Source: Terrimesophilobacter sp964651535
Lineage (GTDB): Bacteria > Actinomycetota > Actinomycetes > Actinomycetales > Microbacteriaceae
NCBI GenBank assembly: GCA_964651535.1
Contig: CAZYYE010000001.1
Location: forward strand, 558,001 to 622,000
Direction of reading: 5' to 3'
DNA length: 64,000 nt
Positions 58,869 through 64,000 of the stretch are shown here, piece by piece. Every line of letters starts with the position of its first letter. Position 1 is the first letter of the stretch. The notes beneath the pieces are model-generated. The model was not told where the DNA came from and did no database searches. It was given only the letters and a program-made list of their open reading frames with translations. A program made the translations under genes and the position numbers.

Positions 58869-59839
58869 AGGCTGTAGTTCAGGAAAGGTATGGTTCGGCG
58901 GATGTGCTCGAGCTCACCGAGATCGACCGGCCCGTGCCGAAGCCAAATGAGGTGCTCGTGCGGGTGACGGCGGCCGGCGTGAACATGGCCGACTGGCACT
59001 TGATGGCGGGCAGGCCCACGATCATGCGGCTGTTCGGGTTGGGGTTTCGCGCTCCGAAGCAGCGCATCCGCGGCTCGGATGTTGCGGGCGTCGTGGAGGA
59101 GGTCGGCTCCGAGGTGACGCAGTTCGCGCCGGGCGATGAGGTTTTTGGTTCCGCGGATGCGGCGTTCGCCGAGTTCGCGGTGACGACGGAGAAGCGTTTG
59201 TTGCCGAAGCCGGCGAATGTGCCGTTCGAGCAGGCGGCGGCGGTGCGGATGGTGGGCGACACCGCGTTGAAGGCGCTGCGTGCGGGCGCTGGCGGGGAGT
59301 TGGAGTCGCTCGCCGGGCAGCGCATCCTCGTGATCGGTGCCGCTGGTGGCGTGGGGAGTATGACCGTGCAGTTGGCGAAGCATTTCGGTGCGACGGTGAC
59401 GGGTGTGTGCAGCACGGAGAAGGTCGACTTCGTGCTCTCGATGGGCGCGGAGGATGTGATCGACTACACGAAGTCCCGACTTTTGGGCACCTACGAGGCG
59501 ATCATCGACACGGCGGGCGGTCGCACGCTGGATGTGTTGTGGAAGCGACTCGTGCCCAAGGGCCGACTGGTGATTGTGGGTGCGGAGGGCGGAAACGCGT
59601 TTCTCGGCTTGCTGGGCCGCAGTCTGCGGGCTGCAGTGCTCGGGCCTTTCGTGCGCTCCAAAACCATCACCCTCGTGGCGGTCGAAACTCCGGATGACCT
59701 GGCCATAATGCGCGACCTGCTCGCCTCGGGCGCGATCACTGCGCCCGTCGAGCGCACGTTCCCGCTCAGTGGCGTTGCGGATGCCATTCGGCACCTTGAG
59801 GCCGGGCGCGCGATGGGGAAAGTGGTTGTTGTTCCCTGA
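58865..59839 (+). CDS. Zinc-independent quinone-oxidoreductase-type MDR dehydrogenase
   Basis: 324 residues from GTG 58865, overlapping the XRE stop by GTGA. MDR fold: GSDVAGVVEEVGSEVTQFAPGDEVFG, NAD(P) loop VIGAAGGVGSMTVQLAKHFGA and MGAEDVIDYTK. The structural and catalytic zinc cysteines of alcohol dehydrogenases are absent, which puts it in the quinone oxidoreductase group. It is likely NADPH-dependent and cytosolic; the substrate is unknown. A palindromic element follows the stop. Confidence 0.88.
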   Translation: MKAVVQERYGSADVLELTEIDRPVPKPNEVLVRVTAAGVNMADWHLMAGRPTIMRLFGLGFRAPKQRIRGSDVAGVVEEVGSEVTQFAPGDEVFGSADAAFAEFAVTTEKRLLPKPANVPFEQAAAVRMVGDTALKALRAGAGGELESLAGQRILVIGAAGGVGSMTVQLAKHFGATVTGVCSTEKVDFVLSMGAEDVIDYTKSRLLGTYEAIIDTAGGRTLDVLWKRLVPKGRLVIVGAEGGNAFLGLLGRSLRAAVLGPFVRSKTITLVAVETPDDLAIMRDLLASGAITAPVERTFPLSGVADAIRHLEAGRAMGKVVVVP

Positions 59840-59842
59840 CCC

Positions 59843-59880
59843 CGTTCCCTGAGGAGGGCGAAGCCCGTCTCGAAGGGAGC
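59843..59880 (+). repeat. Dispersed palindromic element
   Basis: CGTTCCCTGAGGAG, inner GGGC-GAA-GCCC, GTCTCGAAGGGAGC. A single full copy between the convergent oxidoreductase and toxin genes. The oxidoreductase itself ends in GTTCCCTGA, the same nine bases as the start of the element, 4 bp earlier. Confidence 0.92.
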
Positions 59881-59887
59881 ATTCACG

Positions 59888-60238
59888 CTAGCTTGCATCA
59901 CCCCGCGCGAGGCGCGTCGAGATCGTCCGGTAGACGGCGAGGTCGGCGCGCTCTCCGACGCCGACCGCTTCAATGCTGACCGCGTTGACCTCATCCGGTT
60001 GATATCGATACACGAGCCGATAGTTGGGTTTTCGACTTCCGTCGGTGTCAAAGTACAACTTGAAGCAGTCGCTGAGGTCGCCGGTGGCCACGCGATGGTC
60101 GAGGCGTACTCCGCGAACATTTCCGTTCCTGACTTCAATGAGGAGCCCGAGTGCCATCTTTTGGAGTTCGAAGGTCGGAAGCGCTTTGAGGTCAGCCTCA
60201 AAGCCTGGCAATGCTGTCAGGCTGAGCCGATCGGTCAC
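59888..60238 (-). CDS. RelE/ParE-type toxin
   Basis: 116 residues. ParE/RelE-like strand pattern: LPGFEADLKALPTFELQKMALGLLIEVRNG, then DLSDCFKLYFD, YRLVYRYQPDEVNAVSIEAVGVGER and a C-terminal helix. Toxins of this fold cleave mRNA on the ribosome or poison gyrase; the active residues are not decisive. The gene is preceded by and overlaps (4 bp, 60235-60238) an antitoxin gene on the same strand. Confidence 0.8.
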   Translation of the reverse strand: MTDRLSLTALPGFEADLKALPTFELQKMALGLLIEVRNGNVRGVRLDHRVATGDLSDCFKLYFDTDGSRKPNYRLVYRYQPDEVNAVSIEAVGVGERADLAVYRTISTRLARGDAS

Positions 60239-60531
60239 GCGCCGAGCGAATCCAGGTCGATGCCGGCTCGTTCGGCGATCTCGGCCAACGGCACGGCAGG
60301 TCCGGCTGCGATTCGTTCTCGTGCAGCCCGAGCGATGAGGATGTCTTCAACCAGCGGCAGGAGTTCCTCATAGAGTTCGAAGGGGATTACTGCAGCTTCG
60401 GGCTTGCGGTGTGACCCGAAGATGAGTGGCTCTGCCGACACTCCTTCGGCGCGGAAACGCTTGAGGGCGTTGGGCAGTTCGTCGCGGGCATCACGACTGG
60501 GTAGCACGGGGAGAGGTGCGGAAAAACTCAT
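60235..60531 (-). CDS. Antitoxin of the RelE/ParE-type pair
   Basis: 98 residues. N-terminal strand-helix resembles Phd/YefM-type binding (LPNALKRFRAEGVSAEPLIFGSHRKPEAAVIPFELYEELLPLVEDI), with an Ala/Glu-rich C-terminal helix to mask the toxin. A perfect 14-bp palindrome AACATGCGCATGTT lies 27 bp upstream. It ends within the toxin start. Confidence 0.75.
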   Translation of the reverse strand: MSFSAPLPVLPSRDARDELPNALKRFRAEGVSAEPLIFGSHRKPEAAVIPFELYEELLPLVEDILIARAARERIAAGPAVPLAEIAERAGIDLDSLGA

Positions 60532-60557
60532 ACGCCGAGAATAACACGATGGGCACC

Positions 60558-60571
60558 AACATGCGCATGTT
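60558..60571 (-). promoter_or_regulatory. Palindromic operator candidate of the RelE/ParE-type pair
   Basis: AACATGCGCATGTT is a perfect 14-bp palindrome 27-40 bp before the antitoxin ATG. Toxin-antitoxin operons are usually autorepressed through such sites. Confidence 0.6.
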
Positions 60572-60597
60572 TATCCCCACAAATATATCGCGCGGAC

Positions 60598-60981
60598 TTA
60601 TCGAAGCGTTTGCACTCCAAGACCTTTGGCAACGCCCGCGAGCTGTTCGTCGAAGGTGGCGAGTGGAAGTGACTCCTGCTGGGCGACGGCTAACACACAG
60701 CAGTCGGGCATCCTGAGTCCGGTGGTGGCGCGCAGTTCGGCGAGGGTCAGCGGTTCGTTTGCACCGGGTTGATGCGCAACGACGCCGAGCGACGTGAGGT
60801 CATTGAACAGTTGGGCGCCTCGCCCGGTTCGGATTGCACCGACGAGCACTTCGGCGAGCGTGATTTGGTGCATCCGGAAGCCTGCGGCGGCGTGCTCTTC
60901 GAGGAGTTGGGCGGCACGCGCGTGGTGTGGGTCGCTCGGGCTGAGGAACGCGATGACGACGCTCGCGTCAAGGGCGATCAT
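60598..60981 (-). CDS. PIN-domain toxin (VapC family)
   Basis: 127 residues. The PIN acids are present: Asp5 (MIALDASV), Glu near 43 (ITLAEVLVG), Asp near 92 (RMPDCCVL) and Asp near 110 (ATFDEQLA). VapC proteins are site-specific endoribonucleases, often cutting tRNA. The start overlaps the antitoxin gene by 4 bp. It forms the second toxin-antitoxin pair in 1.4 kb. Confidence 0.88.
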   Translation of the reverse strand: MIALDASVVIAFLSPSDPHHARAAQLLEEHAAAGFRMHQITLAEVLVGAIRTGRGAQLFNDLTSLGVVAHQPGANEPLTLAELRATTGLRMPDCCVLAVAQQESLPLATFDEQLAGVAKGLGVQTLR

Positions 60982-61235
60982 GCCGGCCAGTCTGCGCGCA
61001 AAGTCTCGAGATAGCCCGGGCCGTAGGCATCCGGGTAACTTCCTTGCAGGCGCCCCAGCGTTGCCAATCGGATGTCGAGCGCGGCGTCCTTCGCCAACGC
61101 TTCACCCCCGGCAGTGATGGTGCGGACGATGAGGCGGGAGCGTGGTTCGTTCGGCCAGTGCTTCGCTGCTTCGTCGAGGGCGCGCGCGACGTCGTCGGTC
61201 TCGGTGACCTGGTAGCGGCGGCGGGATGTTGGCAC
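60978..61235 (-). CDS. VapB-like antitoxin
   Basis: 85 residues from GTG 61235. The opening MPTSRRRYQVTETDDVARALDEAAKHWPNE and the Arg-rich RSRLIVRTITAGGEAL are common in actinobacterial antitoxins paired with PIN toxins. A GTG at 61289 would give a GTGA overlap with the upstream gene and 18 extra residues, but would read through the 61245-61269 palindrome; 61235 fits the family better. No ribosome site precedes it, so it may be leaderless. It overlaps vapC. Confidence 0.7.
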   Translation of the reverse strand: MPTSRRRYQVTETDDVARALDEAAKHWPNEPRSRLIVRTITAGGEALAKDAALDIRLATLGRLQGSYPDAYGPGYLETLRADWPA

Positions 61236-61244
61236 AAGGAAATG

Positions 61245-61269
61245 GTACCACCGTGCATTGTGGTGGTAC
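61245..61269 (-). promoter_or_regulatory. Palindromic operator candidate of the VapBC pair
   Basis: GTACCACC (61245-61252) and GGTGGTAC (61262-61269) are perfect inverted arms with a 9-bp spacer, ending 10 bp upstream of GTG 61235. The site also lies inside the 3' neighbourhood of the unknown gene at 61286. Confidence 0.65.
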
Positions 61270-61285
61270 ACCAGCACTCGGGAAC

Positions 61286-61930
61286 TCACGGTTTCTCGGC
61301 GTCGGCGGCGCGGTGTCTTTCACGGTTTCGTTGGAGCATTTCGTCGTGTTGTGTGCAGGCCAGGCATGTACACGGGCGCTCGTGTGGGCCCAAGACTGTC
61401 GCGGTGCGTGGAAGGTGCTCGTATCCGATGTAGTCGCGAAAGCTGTATCGTGGCCCGCTGCTGAAGAAGCCTTTTCCGTTGGTGAGGTAGGTGCCAAGGC
61501 ATTCATATTCGATCAGTTCGGGGGCTAACTCCAGGGTCTCGTTGAGGTGGTCGAATTCGGCCTCATAGTCGTCGTGGAGGTCTGTGTCGAGGTGGGCCAG
61601 CGCGTAGTAGACGACAGGTCGGAGTTTGCTCTTGTTCAGCGCTTTCACTATTCGCGGCATGCGTTCCTCGATCGGGCTCGACGCGTCACCGCCCACTTTC
61701 GTCAGGTGGAGGTGGCGCAGATTCTCGTCCATGGCGATCACCCACGTGTTCGTTCGCCTCTTCGAACCATGTTTGGCGAAAAGTTTGGGTGCGAAGAGTT
61801 CAAACAGGTCGTAGCCCGCTTCGATAATCATGGGGCGAGAGTACGGAGGCCCATCCAGGAAAGAAGCAACGATCGCCTTAGCAGGGGATAGTGTCCGAGG
61901 CGGCGCCGCTGGGTGGGATGAGTCGGACAT
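61286..61930 (-). CDS. Unknown protein with Cys-rich C terminus
   Basis: 214 residues. Residues about 60-125 (NTWVIAMDENLRHLHLTKVGGDASSPIEERMPRIVKALNK, VVYYALAHLDTD) recall a RadC/JAB-like alpha-beta core but lack the metal-binding HxH...D motif. The C terminus has CTCLACTQHDEM, a possible zinc or iron site. I do not recognise the family. It lies in the accessory tail between a toxin-antitoxin pair and a broken helicase gene and has ordinary codon use. Confidence 0.6.
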   Translation of the reverse strand: MSDSSHPAAPPRTLSPAKAIVASFLDGPPYSRPMIIEAGYDLFELFAPKLFAKHGSKRRTNTWVIAMDENLRHLHLTKVGGDASSPIEERMPRIVKALNKSKLRPVVYYALAHLDTDLHDDYEAEFDHLNETLELAPELIEYECLGTYLTNGKGFFSSGPRYSFRDYIGYEHLPRTATVLGPHERPCTCLACTQHDEMLQRNRERHRAADAEKP

Positions 61931-61959
61931 CCTTGGTGCGAAACGGAGGAGTTGGCCGA

Positions 61960-62910
61960 TTAGGCAACTCCAACCCAGAGCCCATCTCGTGCTCGAGTCA
62001 TCGCAACATACAGTTCCCGTCGATCGAGATCATGTCGTTCGCTCTCGAGGACGTCGTCCCTGGCAGGGGGGCTTTGGAGAAGTTGCGGGCGAGCACGAAC
62101 AACGAGCACTTGCTTGAATTCGAGCCCCTTCGCGCGTTTGATAGTTCCGATCTTCACCACATCCATCGGGCTACCGTTGTAGTTCACCAGATCGATCCAC
62201 TGGATGCCCGCGGCGGTCAGCAGCGTACAGATATCCGTGACCGCGTACTTGGTGTGGGTCAGAATCCCTATATCGCCCGGTCGAATGCCTGAGGAGATCA
62301 GCGTCTTCACATGCTCCACCAGCGAACTGTCGTGACGGGCTCGCGAGCTGAATCGATCAACGAGGGGTTTCGGGCCATGGCGCATAACTTCGACTGGAGT
62401 ATCGCCGCGAGCAGCTGATCCCTCGATGTCGAAATACTCATCGCCCTCGACGAGGTGTGACGCGAGTTTCAGAATTTCCGCAGTGTTGCGGTAGTTCCTC
62501 GAGAGCACGACTCCGCGTCCTGCAATAGAAACATTTGCTTCAGAGAGACTGTATCCACCCGGGTAGATAGTCTGCTGTCCGTCGCCAACGAGATTGAGGC
62601 CATCAGGGCGATCCCCGACGATGGAATGCAGCACACGGATCATCGCGCATGTCATGTCCTGTGCTTCATCCACTATGACCGCGCTGTATCCTTCGAGCGG
62701 CTTTTTGAGGAGGCTCTGCTCGGCAAGAAGGATGATGTCGGCGAAATCGATGACGCCGAATTCGCGCAGTGCTTTGTCGTACGCCGCGTACAAGTCCCAC
62801 ATCGCGATGCGATTCTCGGCGGTCAACCCACGCCTTCGACCAATTCGAGGAACCATGGCGTACTGCTCGAATCGGTTCAAACCCCTGCCCTTGATGACGA
62901 TCGATTCGGG
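61960..62910 (-). pseudogene. UvrD/Rep-type helicase, N terminus missing
   Basis: The C-terminal two thirds of an SF1 helicase is intact: motif II IVDEAQDMT, motif III GDGQQTIY, motif IV LSRNYRN, motif V GTIKRAKGLEFKQVL and motif VI RRELYVAMTRARDGLW. The Walker A region and everything before it are absent. The frame remains helicase-like (IVIKGRGLNRFEQY) up to a TAG at 62911-62913, 6 bp from the methyltransferase stop, and the only possible start is TTG 62880. It is best read as a 5'-truncated relic next to an insertion or deletion boundary. Confidence 0.75.
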
Positions 62911-62918
62911 CTATCGGG

Positions 62919-64000
62919 TTAGAGGACGCCGGCAAGCAGGCGCCCAATTGCGGCTCCGAGGGGGATCGGAACCGCGTTGCCAATCTGTCGGGCGATGTCA
63001 GTCCGTGATCCGACGAACCGATGATGCTTGTCGAATCCTTGGATGAGCGCTGCTTCGTAGTGAGTAATGGCTCGATTCTCGTCGGGATGGATGTAACGCC
63101 CCTTTTCCGGTTTGAAGAACTCAGTTCGAATCGTCACTGAAGGTCGATCCCAGTGGAGCCTTCCCATTACGTCACCCGAACCGGTCTTGTGCTTGGTCCA
63201 GCACGGGGCCATCAAGTCCGGATACGGTTCGAGGTTACGGCGGTTGCCTCCAGAAGGGATCACTGCAAAGCGCTTCTTGGACAGCTCTGTATAGTTTCGG
63301 CTCCAATGTAGATCACGGATCGAGAAGGCGCCTGCGAACTCCACATCCATGAACTCTGTCCGGCGAGAACTGAATACTTCGTCGCGATCGGGGGACCGCG
63401 GTACACGTCGAAGTGCATCCCAGACAGTCAAGTGAGGGCTCAGACCCTCGGCTCCGGGCTTGGCAGAATGCGTTCTCGGCGGAAATCCGGGAAAACCAAG
63501 GTCGCGGTGATATCCGATCAGCACAGTCCTTCGTCGCGACTGTGGCGCCCCGAAGTCTGCTGCGTTGAAGACATCCGCTTCGAAGGCGTAATCCGCGAGC
63601 ATTCCAGCGCGGGACGTGGCTTTCTCGAATTGACGATACTGCGGCGACTTCTTGAACTCCGCTACATTCTCGACGACGAAGTACTTCGGCATCGCACGTT
63701 GAATGGTGTATGCGTACTCCATCCAGAGGAGGTTGCGTTCGTCCTCGACGTCCTGCTTGCCGAGGGTTGAGAAGCCTTGGCAGGGTGGCCCACCAACGAT
63801 GACATCGGCTCGGGGAATATCGACTTCTGATAGCCAAGTCTTGATGTCGAAGGCGTGCACCAGACCCGGCCCGAATGTCGCCTCATAGGACGCGGCTGCC
63901 GCGCGGTCCATCTCAATTGCACCAATTACTCGGAAACGATCCGAGGCCGCATGGAGCCCTGCAGTGAGCCCGCCGGCGCCAGCGAAGAGGTCCAGTACGG
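62919..64000 (-). CDS. DNA (cytosine-5-)-methyltransferase, N terminus beyond the window
   Basis: About 360 residues visible in an open frame to the window end. Motif I DLFAGAGGL lies at the very edge, followed by motif IV GGPPCQGFS (catalytic Cys), motif VI ENV, motif VIII QSRRR and motif X RQIGNAVP. This is a complete C5-methyltransferase core missing only its first few residues. No restriction endonuclease gene is visible on this side; one could lie beyond the edge. It ends in TAA, 6 bp from the truncated helicase frame. Confidence 0.92.
   Translation of the reverse strand, partial: VLDLFAGAGGLTAGLHAASDRFRVIGAIEMDRAAAASYEATFGPGLVHAFDIKTWLSEVDIPRADVIVGGPPCQGFSTLGKQDVEDERNLLWMEYAYTIQRAMPKYFVVENVAEFKKSPQYRQFEKATSRAGMLADYAFEADVFNAADFGAPQSRRRTVLIGYHRDLGFPGFPPRTHSAKPGAEGLSPHLTVWDALRRVPRSPDRDEVFSSRRTEFMDVEFAGAFSIRDLHWSRNYTELSKKRFAVIPSGGNRRNLEPYPDLMAPCWTKHKTGSGDVMGRLHWDRPSVTIRTEFFKPEKGRYIHPDENRAITHYEAALIQGFDKHHRFVGSRTDIARQIGNAVPIPLGAAIGRLLAGVL

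Overview
This is a high-GC, gene-dense chromosomal segment of an actinobacterium. The genes read most like family Microbacteriaceae: DUF6186-, DUF4349- and DUF4287-type proteins, a HxlR/VOC pair, an actinobacterial type HrpA, a class Ic-like ribonucleotide reductase and the metG-tatD-rsmA-ispE-ABC-F order. No genus is claimed. Both ends are cut: the window opens inside a membrane protein gene and closes inside a DNA cytosine methyltransferase gene.

Layout. 1-10.8 kb: tRNA-Ala, a RimK-type ligase fused to a TrkA-C domain and divergent from an aspartic-protease-like partner, then a leftward run of thioredoxin, CcdA, rubredoxin/MBL and Fpg-type genes, small membrane genes, an alpha/beta hydrolase and an MFS transporter. 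10.8-14.8 kb: nrdA and nrdB behind two NrdR-box-like palindromes; the redox tail of NrdA is cut off by an in-frame amber codon, and NrdB has Phe where the radical Tyr normally sits. 14.8-21.4 kb: M20 peptidase, giant HrpA helicase, VOC + HxlR operon. 21.5-25.8 kb: GntR regulator and prpD-prpB-prpC, the methylcitrate route of propionate use. 25.8-34.9 kb: TSUP permease, aldo/keto reductase, pdxH, a YyaL-type protein, a long Ig-repeat surface protein and the protein O-mannosyltransferase that may modify such proteins. 35-43 kb: rsmI, metG, tatD, rsmA, ispE, ABC-F and TraR/DksA. 43-52 kb: MarR, tRNA-Gln, glmU, prs, gnd/gntK, nadE, rplY, pth. 52.5-59.9 kb: mfd, NYN nuclease, GyrI-like protein, a membrane/XRE pair and an oxidoreductase. 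59.9-64 kb: an accessory tail with two toxin-antitoxin pairs, an unknown gene, a decapitated UvrD-like helicase and a DNA methyltransferase.

The most distinctive feature is a family of about 40-bp palindromic elements (outer arms GCTCCCTGAGGAG and GTCTCGAAGGGAGC around a variable inner hairpin), roughly twenty full or half copies at ten loci. Intergenic copies sit at the 3' ends of genes; others lie in frame inside hrpA (four copies), mfd and the first partial gene, adding peptides to surface loops. The inner stems differ in sequence between copies but keep their pairing, and one copy has changed both sides of the outer stem together. A second notable signal is a 24-bp inverted repeat spanning the rsmA start codon, with a possible 7-codon leader ORF in front, formally like translational attenuation of erm genes.

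The only stretch over 300 bases without a gene is 10795-11105, the nrdA upstream region. No CRISPR array, rRNA gene or intact insertion sequence was seen.
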